The notes: a model not told the origin generated them from the letters alone. Positions 1 to 6,309 are shown, counted from the first letter of the stretch. The stretch: 6,633 nt of DNA from Acidobacteriota bacterium (GCA_021798655.1 JAJZFE010000497.1:1-6633); one strand, 5' to 3'. Program-made: numbers and translations.

Positions 1-475
1 CATGCTGGAGAGCTTTGCGAAGCACGGCGGGTTCGACCTGGAGTTGAAGTGCGTGGGCGATCTGGACGTGGACCAGCACCACACGGTCGAAGACGTGGGC
101 ATCGCGCTGGGCGAGGCGTTTGCAGAGGCGCTCGGCGACAAGCGCGGAATTCTGCGCGCGGGCTACTTTGTGATGACGATGGACGAGACGCTGGCGGTGG
201 CCGCTGTCGACCTCTCGGGCCGCGTGGCCTGTGTGGTGGATGACCAGCTGACGACGCATGTCGTCGGCGACCTGGTGACGGAGCTGGTGCCGGACTTCTT
301 TGACGGGTTTGCGCGCGGCGCGAAGGCCAACGTACATGTAAAGACGATGTACGGACGCAACAACCATCACAAGATCGAGGCGATCTTCAAGGCGTTCGCG
401 CGAGCGATGCGCGCCGCGTGCAGCAAGGATGAGCGGATGCGAGAGTTGCTGCCGAGCACAAAGGGGCTGCTGTGA
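1..475 (+). CDS. hisB: Imidazoleglycerol-phosphate dehydratase, 3' part (5' end outside window)
   Basis: HisB removes water from imidazole glycerol phosphate to give imidazole acetol phosphate, the step after the HisH-HisF synthase in histidine biosynthesis; it is a cytosolic, manganese-dependent oligomer. Base 1 is the third base of a codon, so the gene enters from the left. The first visible residues, [13 protein letters not shown], follow the family's usual FFDHM segment; about 157 of roughly 200 residues are present. Two metal-binding motifs are visible: [16 protein letters not shown] (about residues 23-38 of the visible part) and [16 protein letters not shown] near residues 117-132, close to the C-terminus. 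The ending ([10 protein letters not shown]) is normal for the family, so the 3' end is intact. The stop TGA at 473-475 overlaps the GTG start of the next ORF. This is the monofunctional dehydratase, because the C-terminus is the dehydratase domain; whether a phosphatase domain precedes it cannot be seen. Confidence 0.96.
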   Translation, partial: MLESFAKHGGFDLELKCVGDLDVDQHHTVEDVGIALGEAFAEALGDKRGILRAGYFVMTMDETLAVAAVDLSGRVACVVDDQLTTHVVGDLVTELVPDFFDGFARGAKANVHVKTMYGRNNHHKIEAIFKAFARAMRAACSKDERMRELLPSTKGLL

Positions 476-756
476 CCGAGCTGCGACCATGGCGACGGAC
501 CCTGTTTCTCGCCTCGCTTGTGTGCTTTGGAATATCGATGCTCTTTAACTTGATCGGCATTGACCGTGCGCGTAGTACGACCTCTTACTTGGAGCAGGCA
601 AATCGTGCTATCCCTTACGTCCGCCGCGGCACGTGGTTTGCCATTGCTGCTTTCTCTCTGTCGCTCTTTGGTCTCGGGAAGCCAAGACTCATCCTCATCG
701 CCTTCACTGCAGTGCTCTTGGTTTACTGGTATTTGATCTTGGAGTCGATCTATTGA
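472..756 (+). CDS. Small three-helix membrane protein, function unknown, overlapping hisB
   Basis: I do not recognise this family. The 94-residue product starts with a basic segment (LRPWRR, residues 4-9) followed by three predicted membrane helices at about residues 10-29, 51-67 and 70-92, with a short polar loop (about 30-50) between helices 1 and 2. That fits a small inner-membrane protein. The start is GTG at 472, giving a GTGA overlap with the hisB stop; AAGGGG at 461-466 lies 5 bases upstream as a ribosome binding site, so translation is probably coupled to hisB. Hand counts of 60-base lines inside the gene give roughly 52-55% GC, against about 65% in a comparable hisF line, and its codons are less biased to G/C at third positions. 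This suggests later arrival than the his genes. It could be an accessory part of the neighbouring toxin-antitoxin cassette or an unrelated passenger. The coding call rests on hydrophobic pattern, start context and overlap. Confidence 0.68.
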   Translation: MTELRPWRRTLFLASLVCFGISMLFNLIGIDRARSTTSYLEQANRAIPYVRRGTWFAIAAFSLSLFGLGKPRLILIAFTAVLLVYWYLILESIY

Positions 757-761
757 AAGCC

Positions 762-784
762 AGTTGCTGTATCCCGGAGCAGCT
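762..784 (+). other. Weak stem-loop after the membrane ORF
   Basis: AGTTGCT (762-768) can pair with AGCAGCT (778-784) around a 9-base loop, six pairs plus one G-U. It begins 5 bases after the stop of the membrane ORF. No T-tract follows, so it is not a convincing intrinsic terminator. It might slightly attenuate read-through or stabilise the 3' end of an upstream transcript; it may equally be chance. Confidence 0.2.
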
Positions 785-812
785 AAAGAAGCGAATGCCT
801 TGCAAGCGCCGT

Positions 813-840
813 ATGACGCTGACGGCCGCCGCAGTATACT
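813..840 (+). promoter_or_regulatory. Candidate sigma-70 promoter of the vapBC module
   Basis: A good -10 hexamer, TATACT (835-840, five of six to consensus), follows an imperfect -35, ATGACG (813-818, four of six), with a 16-base spacer. The -10 lies about 30 bases before the vapB start, leaving room for a short leader with the Shine-Dalgarno. It lies in the 114-base gap between the membrane ORF and vapB, the only sizeable gap upstream of hisH. It would therefore also give hisH and hisF an internal promoter. The call is from sequence pattern only. Confidence 0.45.
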
Positions 841-851
841 GAGAGTATCTG
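832..851 (+). promoter_or_regulatory. Candidate VapB operator overlapping the -10 box
   Basis: CAGTATACTG (832-841) is a perfect 10-base palindrome that contains the -10 hexamer. A second related half, AGTATCTG (844-851), follows so that the two AGTAT cores (833-837 and 844-848) are 11 bases apart, about one helical turn. AbrB-type antitoxins commonly bind short palindromes in their own promoter and repress the operon with the toxin as co-repressor. The position and symmetry fit this; binding itself is inferred. Confidence 0.4.
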
Positions 852-857
852 TTCAAC

Positions 858-865
858 AGGAGGTG
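858..865 (+). promoter_or_regulatory. Strong Shine-Dalgarno of vapB
   Basis: AGGAGGTG, nearly the full anti-16S complement, ends 5 bases before the ATG at 871. It is the strongest ribosome binding site in the window and fixes the vapB start. Antitoxins are usually translated in excess over their toxin, and vapC has a weaker site, which fits this arrangement. Confidence 0.75.
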
Positions 866-870
866 CGCCC

Positions 871-1152
871 ATGCCGACGACTGCGGAACTTTCCATCGAT
901 CATGGTCAGCAGACGGTTCGCCTGCCCGACGACATACGATTTCCCGGTGCCGAGGTCCTTGTCCGACGCGACGAGGCGACGGGCGATGTCATCCTCTCGC
1001 CGCTCCCCCCCTCCCACGATGGCGGCGATTTCGACAGGCTCTTCCAGCTTCTGGCCGACCTCGGTCCGGCTCCTGACGAGTTCATGTTGAATGTCTGTGA
1101 CCCTCTCCTTGAGCGAGGAGATATCTTCGGTCTCGAGGAAGACTGCTTGTGA
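871..1152 (+). CDS. vapB: Type II antitoxin, VapB-like with AbrB/MazE-type DNA-binding domain
   Basis: The 93-residue protein is the likely antitoxin of the downstream PIN-domain toxin: it would bind and block the toxin and repress the shared promoter. Residues about 5-45 (AELSIDHGQQTVRLPDDIRF, then a PGAEVLVRRDEATGDVILSP segment) show the swapped-hairpin AbrB/SpoVT pattern seen in VapB/VagC antitoxins: a short strand, a Q-x-V-R-LP core and a strand-turn-strand ending in I-L-S-P. The acidic C-terminal half (about 50-93) is the expected toxin-binding tail. Length is somewhat above the usual 75-85 residues. The start is set by the AGGAGGTG site. The stop (TGA, 1150-1152) overlaps the vapC start, the classic TA layout. 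Partner and family are inferred from motif and context; the symbol is a class name, not a proven orthologue. Confidence 0.85.
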   Translation: MPTTAELSIDHGQQTVRLPDDIRFPGAEVLVRRDEATGDVILSPLPPSHDGGDFDRLFQLLADLGPAPDEFMLNVCDPLLERGDIFGLEEDCL

Positions 1153-1577
1153 TGATGCCCAGCATGATGTTGGACACCAACATCATTAGTTATGTGCTGA
1201 AACGGCCCACGAGCCGCATTGCAGAGCGGTATCGCGCGCTCTCTGCGGGCGCAATCGTACTGTCCAGCATCGTTGAGCACGAACTACGCTACGGTGTCGC
1301 CCGCCTGCCGAAGGAGGCGAAGCTGGCGTTGCTTGTCGAAGAGGCGCTTCGGCCGTTGAAGGTTATGGCTTGGGATTCGGCCTGCGCCGTGCGTTGCGCC
1401 TCGCTTCGCACACAGCTCGGTGACACAGGTTTTCCAATGAGCTACGCCGATGCGATGATCGCAGCCCATGCGCTTGTACTGGATTTGACTTTGGTCACGA
1501 ACGACCTTGCGTTCGAGCGCGTTCCCGGTCTCCGGCTTGACAACTGGGTGACGGAACCGGGAGACCTCCAGAAATGA
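1149..1577 (+). CDS. vapC: Type II toxin, VapC-like PIN-domain ribonuclease
   Basis: PIN-domain toxins cut RNA (often tRNA or rRNA) with magnesium held by acidic residues, stopping translation until the antitoxin returns. The 142-residue product has the expected acidic set: D9 in LDTNIISYVLKRP, E45 in SSIVEHELRYGV, D101 in SYADAMIAAHAL and D119 in TLVTNDLAF, followed by the usual LDNW ending. All appear intact, so an active toxin is expected. The start is GTG at 1149 (GTGA overlap with vapB, with GAGGAA 8 bases upstream) or ATG at 1152; a start at 1164 would still keep the first Asp. The stop TGA (1575-1577) overlaps the ATG of hisH as ATGA, so a toxin gene is directly coupled to a biosynthetic gene. 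GC by eye is lower than in hisF. The match is to the VapC/MvpT group (MLDTN start); target RNA unknown. Confidence 0.92.
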   Translation: MMMPSMMLDTNIISYVLKRPTSRIAERYRALSAGAIVLSSIVEHELRYGVARLPKEAKLALLVEEALRPLKVMAWDSACAVRCASLRTQLGDTGFPMSYADAMIAAHALVLDLTLVTNDLAFERVPGLRLDNWVTEPGDLQK

Positions 1578-2185
1578 TCGCAGTGATCGACTACAAAGCG
1601 GGCAACCTGACGAGCGTTGTGAAGGCGTTGAAGTTTCTTGGTGCGGACGACGTTGTCATTACGCAGTCGCCGGACGACGTGTTGCGGGCGGAGAAGATTG
1701 TGCTGCCGGGCGTGGGGCACTTTCAGGCGACGCAGTTGCTGGAAGACTTGCAGTTGACGCAGGCGGTGCGCGAGGCTGTCGGCAAAGGCACTCCTTTTCT
1801 GGGGATCTGTGTTGGGTTGCAGTGGCTCTATGAGGGCTCGACCGAGGCGCCGGAGACGCGTGGACTCGGGCACTTTGAGGGACGGTGTGAGCGGTTCCCC
1901 GCAGCGTTCGAGGGTGCCGAGCTCAAGTCGCCGCATGTGGGTTGGAACTCGCTGGAGGACGTGCGGGCGGACTCGCGGCTGCTGCGCGGGATTGCGCCGG
2001 GGAGCTTTGTGTACTACACGCATAGCTGGCGCGCGCCGGTGAGCGCGGACACGGCCGCGAGCACGATGTATGGCGGCGCGTTTACGGCTGCGGTGGAGCG
2101 CGCGAATGTGATGGGCGTGCAGTTTCATCCGGAGAAGAGCGCGGAGACCGGGCTGAAGGTGTTGCGGAACTTTCTGGAGCTGTAG
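1574..2185 (+). CDS. hisH: Imidazole glycerol phosphate synthase, glutamine amidotransferase subunit
   Basis: HisH hydrolyses glutamine and passes ammonia to HisF, which forms imidazole glycerol phosphate and AICAR in the histidine pathway. The 203-residue length is normal. The class I amidotransferase triad is visible: nucleophile C79 in FLGICVGLQWLYEGS and H185 with E187 in GVQFHPEKS. Other family marks are IDYKAGNL at 5-12, PGVGHF at 45-50, KSPHVGWN at 118-125 and VYYTHSW at 146-152. The ATG at 1574 overlaps the vapC stop (ATGA); GGGAG at 1559-1563 could serve as a ribosome binding site about 10 bases upstream. Translation is probably coupled to vapC, an unusual partner, since hisB is the common upstream neighbour. 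Nothing suggests damage to the gene itself. Confidence 0.98.
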   Translation: MIAVIDYKAGNLTSVVKALKFLGADDVVITQSPDDVLRAEKIVLPGVGHFQATQLLEDLQLTQAVREAVGKGTPFLGICVGLQWLYEGSTEAPETRGLGHFEGRCERFPAAFEGAELKSPHVGWNSLEDVRADSRLLRGIAPGSFVYYTHSWRAPVSADTAASTMYGGAFTAAVERANVMGVQFHPEKSAETGLKVLRNFLEL

Positions 2186-2207
2186 TGGCAAACGGCCGGG
2201 AAGACAA

Positions 2208-2244
2208 CGCGGAGTTGGCTGAGGTTGCGGAGGTTTCGCAGAGG
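2208..2244 (+). repeat. Degenerate 9-bp tandem repeat in the hisH-hisF gap
   Basis: Four units follow each other: CGCGGAGTT (2208-2216), GGCTGAGGT (2217-2225), TGCGGAGGT (2226-2234) and, after one extra base, TCGCAGAGG (2236-2244). The shared core is GC-x-GAG-G-T. I recall similar CGCGGAG/CGCAGAG-type dispersed repeats from the gaps of many bacterial genomes; that is memory, not a search. The last unit supplies the purine-rich stretch used as the hisF Shine-Dalgarno. Confidence 0.5.
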
Positions 2245-2252
2245 GAGACGAG

Positions 2253-3023
2253 ATGCTGACGAAGAGGATTATCGCCTGCCTGGATGTGCGCGGCGGGCGC
2301 GTGGTGAAGGGGATACAGTTTCTGGACATCGTCGATGCGGGCGACCCGGCGGAGCTGGCGCATCGCCACGCGGCGGCAGGGGCCGATGAGATTGTGCTGC
2401 TGGATATCACGGCGACGCATGAGGGTCGCGGGACGCTGATCGATACCGTGAAGCGGACGGCGGCGACGCTGTTTGTGCCGTTCACGGTGGGCGGCGGGAT
2501 TCGCAGCGCGGAGGACGCGGAGGCCGTGTTTACGGCGGGTGCGGACAAGGTGTCGATCAACTCGTCGGCGATTGCGCGACCGGAGCTGATCGGCGAGATT
2601 GGCGCGAGCTTCGGCGCGCAGGCGGTAATTGTGGCGATAGACGCGCGGCGCGGTGAGCACGGCGTGAGCGACGCTGAGGTGTATGTGAGCGGCGGACGCA
2701 AACCGACCGGCCGTCGCGTTGTGGAGTGGGCGCGTGAAGCCGAGCAGCGCGGGGCGGGCGAGATTCTGCTGACGAGCATGGACGAGGACGGACGCCGCGC
2801 CGGCTTTGACTGCGAGCTGACGCGCGCTGTGAGTGAGGCGGTGCAGATTCCGGTGATTGCGAGCGGCGGTGCGGGCAGCGCGGCGCACTTTGCCGACGTA
2901 TTCAAGGCCGGCAAAGCAGACGCGGCGCTGGCGGCGAGCATCTTTCACTTTGGCGTGACGGACAGCCGCGCGCTGAAGGCTGAGGTGGCTGCGGCCGGGG
3001 TGCCGATGCGGCTGCCGTGCTGA
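2253..3023 (+). CDS. hisF: Imidazole glycerol phosphate synthase, cyclase subunit
   Basis: HisF is the TIM-barrel partner of HisH; it combines ammonia from HisH with PRFAR to give imidazole glycerol phosphate and AICAR. The 256-residue product matches the family length. Catalytic D11 is in [12 protein letters not shown] and D130 in [10 protein letters not shown]. Phosphate-binding loops are VGGGIRS (79-85) and ASGGAGS (203-209); LLTSMDEDG (172-180) and the SIFHFG ending (229-234) are also typical. The ATG at 2253 is preceded by GGGAG (2243-2247) with a 5-base spacer. It follows hisH after 67 bases with no terminator, so it should be cotranscribed with hisH. hisA, often present between hisH and hisF, is absent here. 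The MFS transporter gene begins 19 bases downstream. Confidence 0.98.
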   Translation: MLTKRIIACLDVRGGRVVKGIQFLDIVDAGDPAELAHRHAAAGADEIVLLDITATHEGRGTLIDTVKRTAATLFVPFTVGGGIRSAEDAEAVFTAGADKVSINSSAIARPELIGEIGASFGAQAVIVAIDARRGEHGVSDAEVYVSGGRKPTGRRVVEWAREAEQRGAGEILLTSMDEDGRRAGFDCELTRAVSEAVQIPVIASGGAGSAAHFADVFKAGKADAALAASIFHFGVTDSRALKAEVAAAGVPMRLPC

Positions 3024-3042
3024 CGCGTCGTACACTGTGACG

Positions 3043-4332
3043 ATGCAAGAGCGACGCTGGGCACCCGTGTGGTTGATGGGGCTTTCGAACACCACCTTTG
3101 GGCTGGTGGGCGGATTCCTGGTGCTGCCGCTGCCGCAGCTGCTGGCGGCGCAGCATGTGCCGGAGGCGCGCATCACGGCGATCAGTGCGGCGTGCTTTCT
3201 GCCGGGGTTCTGGGTGTTTGCGCTGGGGCCGCTGCTGGACTTCCGGTTCAGCCGACGCGTGTGGGCCGCAGTGTTTGCAGCACTGGCTGGCGTTGCGATG
3301 ACGGTTGCCGTGCTGCTGCGCGGGAACCTTGCAGTGCTGGAAGCGGCGCTGATCGTCTCCTACGCCGCGGCGGCGCTGAGCAGCAATGCGCTAGGCGGAT
3401 GGCTCGCGGGCGTGGTGCCGATGCTGGCTGCGCGCGCAGGCGACGATGACAACGGCGTGTCTCCAAGTTACGAAGGCGCGTGGCTCAGCTCGTGGACGCA
3501 GGTGGGCGTCTTCCTGGGCAATGGCGCGATGGCCGTGCTGGCGGGCGAAGGCATGAGGCGGCTGCCGCTGAACGTGGTTGCGCCGCTGCTGGGCGCGGTG
3601 GTGGTGTTGCCGGCGGCGGTGTTTCCGTGGATACCGCTGGTGGGGCAGCAGGAGATTGGCGGCCGTTCGCTGGGTGAAGGCTTTCGCAAGTTCGGGCAGG
3701 AGATCGGTGCTGTGCTGCGCGGGCGCAACGTGTGGCTGACGATGCTGCTGTTCATCCTGCCGACAGGGAGCTTTGCGCTGACCAATGCGCTGGGCGGCGT
3801 GGCGAGTGAGTTCCACGCGAGCGAGGCGTTTGTGACGCGCATCGGCGGGCTGGGGCTGACGGTGGCGGGCGCGATCAGCTGCCTGCTGCTGCCGGTGCTG
3901 GCGCGGCGGGTGCGGGCGCTGCCGCTCTACCTGCTGATCGGCACGGTGGGCAGCGTGTTTACGCTGGCGATGCTGCTGCTGCCACGCACGCCGGCGACGT
4001 TTGCGCTGGCCTTCGTCGGCGAAAACATGGTGCAGGCCATCAGCTTTACGGCCGCGGTGGCGATCTGCTTCGCGGTCATCGGCGAGAACAATCCGCTGGC
4101 CGGGACGCAGTTTGGGCTGCTGACGGCGGTGACGGTGCTGCCGATTGTGTACATGGGCTGGCTGGATGGGCGGGCCTACAGCGGGCAACATGCGGGCGTG
4201 CTGCGCTGGCTGCCGCAGGCGTTTCCGCACAGCGTGACGGGGATGTACCTGTTCGACGGCGGGCTGAGCCTGCTGGCCTGCGCGGTGATGGCGGCCGTGA
4301 TGCTGCGGTGGATGCGGAGCGAGGCGCGGTAG
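3043..4332 (+). CDS. Major facilitator superfamily transporter, AmpG/PAT-like
   Basis: A polytopic inner-membrane protein of 429 residues with about 12 hydrophobic segments, first at roughly residues 12-32. Numbering from the ATG at 3043, the loop after helix 2 (FALGPLLDFRFSRRVW, about 59-74) fits the MFS signature G-x-x-x-D-R/K-x-x-R/K in the form seen in AmpG-like carriers. The segment GTQFGLLTAVTVLP with MGWLDG after it (about 354-376) resembles the AmpG/PAT group, which includes muropeptide and acetyl-CoA carriers. The substrate cannot be read from the sequence. A polar insertion (RAGDDDNG, 131-138) lies in the loop between helices 4 and 5. An in-frame GTG at 3037 is an alternative start; neither start has a clear Shine-Dalgarno. 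TACACT at 3031-3036 would place a transcript start at about the ATG, so a leaderless message is possible, but no -35 is seen. More simply it is read through from hisF, 19 bases upstream. Confidence 0.85.
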   Translation: MQERRWAPVWLMGLSNTTFGLVGGFLVLPLPQLLAAQHVPEARITAISAACFLPGFWVFALGPLLDFRFSRRVWAAVFAALAGVAMTVAVLLRGNLAVLEAALIVSYAAAALSSNALGGWLAGVVPMLAARAGDDDNGVSPSYEGAWLSSWTQVGVFLGNGAMAVLAGEGMRRLPLNVVAPLLGAVVVLPAAVFPWIPLVGQQEIGGRSLGEGFRKFGQEIGAVLRGRNVWLTMLLFILPTGSFALTNALGGVASEFHASEAFVTRIGGLGLTVAGAISCLLLPVLARRVRALPLYLLIGTVGSVFTLAMLLLPRTPATFALAFVGENMVQAISFTAAVAICFAVIGENNPLAGTQFGLLTAVTVLPIVYMGWLDGRAYSGQHAGVLRWLPQAFPHSVTGMYLFDGGLSLLACAVMAAVMLRWMRSEAR

Positions 4333-4341
4333 CCAGTCGCT
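4318..4341. terminator. Hairpin spanning the convergent stop codons
   Basis: AGCGAGGC (4318-4325) can pair with GCC (4332-4334) and TCGCT (4337-4341), giving an 8-pair stem with a 2-base bulge and a 6-base loop. It contains the MFS stop and touches the stop of the opposing gene. On the + strand it is followed by ATTT, a weak T-tract; on the - strand no T-tract follows. It may serve the two converging transcripts, but the support is structural only. Confidence 0.3.
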
Positions 4342-6193
4342 ATTTGCTGAGCTGGATGGAGACGATCTGGCCAGTGACGCGGGGGTCGGATACGTCGGCG
4401 TACTCGATGCGGGCCTTCATTCCGTCGAGCGTGTGGCAGACATCGATGTCGTGTTCAGGAACGAAGTTCGCAGTGGTGAAGGGGATCTTCATGTAGTTGT
4501 TGCTGTAGAGCGAGAGGGTCTTTGGGGGCTGCACGAGTTGCAACGTAAAGATGGTGGGGTAGGCGCAGTTGACGGCGTGGAGTACGCCGCTGGCGGTGTG
4601 GTGCGGGCCGGCCGCGGAGTCGGGGGGATAGGGTGGTGCGTCGGGTTCGGCGGCGTGTTCAGGGTTGAGCGTAATGGTGTGAACTGAGCCGTCGGCGCTT
4701 GAGCCGTTGGCCGGCGCAGCCTGCTGCATCACCGCCTGGAACTGCTCAATCTGCTGGATGCGCTGGTTGAGGATGGCGGCATCGCTGGGAGACTTGAAGA
4801 TGCTGCGTGCGGCTTTTAGAACGCTAAGCGCGCCGCCGGTGTCGCGCCCCTCCATGAGCACAGAGGCAGCGTTGATGCGATAGCTGAGGTCTTCGGGTTC
4901 AAGCTGGATGGCTTGGACGTTGGCGATGTGGGCCTCGCTGAGCTTTTCGTGACGCGAGGCGTAGAAGTGGGCCAGCGCATCGTAGGCGGGGGCGAAGGAG
5001 GGGTCGAGCTGGATGCTGCGGTGGAGTGCGGCTTCTATGGCGTCGTCGTGGCTTCGGTCGTCGTCCTGCAGAGAGAGAAGCGCGTATTGAAAGAGCGTGA
5101 AGGCGCTGGCATCTTTGAGCTGCGCGGCTTGAGTGAACCACCTTTTCGCGCAGGCGTGGTCGTTCTGCAAGGTGCAGATGTCGCCCAGCGTCTCGGCCGC
5201 GAGCGCGTCGCTGGGGTCGTTGCTCAGGACGGCTTCGGCGAGGGTCCTGGCTTCGGTCTGACGGTCGTCATAGGCGAGCACGTTGGCGCGGACGGCGTTG
5301 GCGGCGTCGGCTGAGAGGGGCAGGACGTGGAGCGTGTTCTCGTCGAGCGTGAAGGTGCTGGTGGTCTTGAAGAAGCTGAAGGAGCCTTGACTGACATAGT
5401 CATCGAGCGCTCTTTGGAGTTTTGTGAGATCGCCGAAGACCTGTTGCGCGGCGGTGACGGGGTCTTGATGCTGGGAGAGAGCGAGGGCGTAGTCGCGCAG
5501 GCGCGAGGTTTTTTGCTTCGCGTCATTGACTTCAATGTAGTGGACCAGCGCCCATGACTCGGCGTAGAAGACCGAGCCCTTCTGCTCATCGTGATAGTAG
5601 GGCGAGCTGTGATCGACGGTGAGCAGCGTGGCGAGCGGCAGCAGCTTGTGCTGGCGGAGGTAGTAGATGTCATCGGGGCTGGGCTGACCGAGCCGGACGT
5701 CTTTGCCATCGATGTCGGTGTTCTGGTAGAACTCCGCGAGCCCTTCGCCGAGCCAGAGGGGCATCCACTCGGCCTTGCGCATCACGAAGTGCGTGTACTC
5801 GTGATAGACGGTGGCGAAGGGATGCTCCTGCTCGGAGTCCAGCGAGAGCAGGATGTAGTTGCTGCCGGGCGTGCGGAGGAAGAGGCCGGCAAGCTGGAGC
5901 TGCCCTTTGGCAAGATAGGCAGCCGGCTCGAGGGCGTTGAAGCCCTTCTTGTCCTTGAGCGCGAGGACGATAATGGGCGAGGAGGCGTCGCTGTGGTTCT
6001 GCGGCAGGATGGTGCGGAAGAGCGCACGCATGCGCTCAAACTGGTCCGCGATGTGGCGTGCCTGGTGGTCGGAGCCGTCGGTGACGACGATGAAGTGGTC
6101 GGTACGGACTTCGAGCCAGTGCGGAGCGGACTCCGCCGAAGCGCAGCGGACCAATGCCAGAAAGAGACACAACACGAGGAGACGGATGCGCAT
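4340..6193 (-). CDS. Exported metallopeptidase-like TPR protein (peptidase MA / DUF1570-like)
   Basis: The 617-residue product begins with a type I signal peptide (RIRLLVLCLFLALVRCASA, cut after A20), so it acts outside the cytoplasm; Arg before the Cys argues against a lipoprotein. Residues about 25-275 look like a gluzincin-type domain: HEYTH at 131-135 supplies the HEXXH zinc motif and LWLGEGLAEFYQ at 146-157 the third ligand, probably E150. Residues about 297-468 form around five TPR units (for example 331-363 and 400-434, the latter ending LEPED), a protein-binding scaffold. A proline-rich linker (515-526) leads to a small C-terminal domain (about 530-617) with C543 and C586. The zinc residues are intact, so peptidase activity is possible; the substrate is unknown. 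The start is supported by the signal peptide and by AGGG (6203-6200) 6 bases upstream. It lies downstream of tdk and converges with the transporter. Confidence 0.85.
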   Translation of the reverse strand: MRIRLLVLCLFLALVRCASAESAPHWLEVRTDHFIVVTDGSDHQARHIADQFERMRALFRTILPQNHSDASSPIIVLALKDKKGFNALEPAAYLAKGQLQLAGLFLRTPGSNYILLSLDSEQEHPFATVYHEYTHFVMRKAEWMPLWLGEGLAEFYQNTDIDGKDVRLGQPSPDDIYYLRQHKLLPLATLLTVDHSSPYYHDEQKGSVFYAESWALVHYIEVNDAKQKTSRLRDYALALSQHQDPVTAAQQVFGDLTKLQRALDDYVSQGSFSFFKTTSTFTLDENTLHVLPLSADAANAVRANVLAYDDRQTEARTLAEAVLSNDPSDALAAETLGDICTLQNDHACAKRWFTQAAQLKDASAFTLFQYALLSLQDDDRSHDDAIEAALHRSIQLDPSFAPAYDALAHFYASRHEKLSEAHIANVQAIQLEPEDLSYRINAASVLMEGRDTGGALSVLKAARSIFKSPSDAAILNQRIQQIEQFQAVMQQAAPANGSSADGSVHTITLNPEHAAEPDAPPYPPDSAAGPHHTASGVLHAVNCAYPTIFTLQLVQPPKTLSLYSNNYMKIPFTTANFVPEHDIDVCHTLDGMKARIEYADVSDPRVTGQIVSIQLSK

Positions 6194-6229
6194 GGACAGC
6201 CCTGAATGCAGATTCGAGATCGTGTAGCG

Positions 6230-6258
6230 ATGGTAGGGCGAGGGGCGAGATTTGTCGA
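6230..6258 (-). promoter_or_regulatory. Candidate sigma-70 promoter of the TPR-peptidase gene
   Basis: Read on the - strand, TCGACA (6258-6253, five of six to the -35 consensus) is followed after exactly 17 bases by TACCAT (6235-6230, four of six to the -10). Transcription would begin near 6223, about 30 bases before the ATG at 6193. The 133-base gap after tdk would allow an independent promoter. Pattern evidence only. Confidence 0.35.
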
Positions 6259-6309
6259 ACCGGCGTTGGGGCGAAAGGGCTTGAGCGTTTAGGGTACGTC
6301 GATGAACTG

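Noticed and set aside
762..784. Stem-loop as an intrinsic terminator after the membrane ORF
   Set aside because: Only seven pairs including a G-U and no T-tract; kept as a weak structural feature, not called a terminator.
764..1090. A 108-residue + frame overlapping vapB
   Set aside because: It shares most of its length with vapB in another frame, is Ser/Arg-rich, and lacks the strong ribosome binding site that vapB has.
2185..2259. A 24-codon GTG frame between hisH and hisF overlapping both
   Set aside because: Its translation (Ala/Glu/Val-rich) is what the 9-bp repeat would give in any copy; no separate ribosome binding site, so not supported as a gene.
1442..2941. A 499-residue open frame on the - strand across hisH and hisF
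   Set aside because: Low-complexity, Ser/Pro/Arg-rich translation opposite two clearly recognised genes; a shadow frame expected in high-GC coding DNA.
2082..3176. A 364-residue open frame on the - strand
   Set aside because: Arg/His/Ala-rich antisense shadow of hisF and its flanks, no recognisable motif, no ribosome binding site.
3391..4230. A 279-residue - strand frame opposite the transporter
   Set aside because: Gln/His/Arg-rich antisense of membrane-helix codons; no protein-like pattern.
3120..4300. Many CTGCTG-type runs resembling simple repeats
   Set aside because: They are in-frame leucine codons in membrane helices of the transporter, interrupted and unevenly spaced.
5591..6205. 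A 204-residue + strand frame opposite the TPR-peptidase gene
   Set aside because: Antisense of a gene with signal peptide, HEXXH motif and TPR units; Val/Gly/Glu-rich composition is typical of a shadow.
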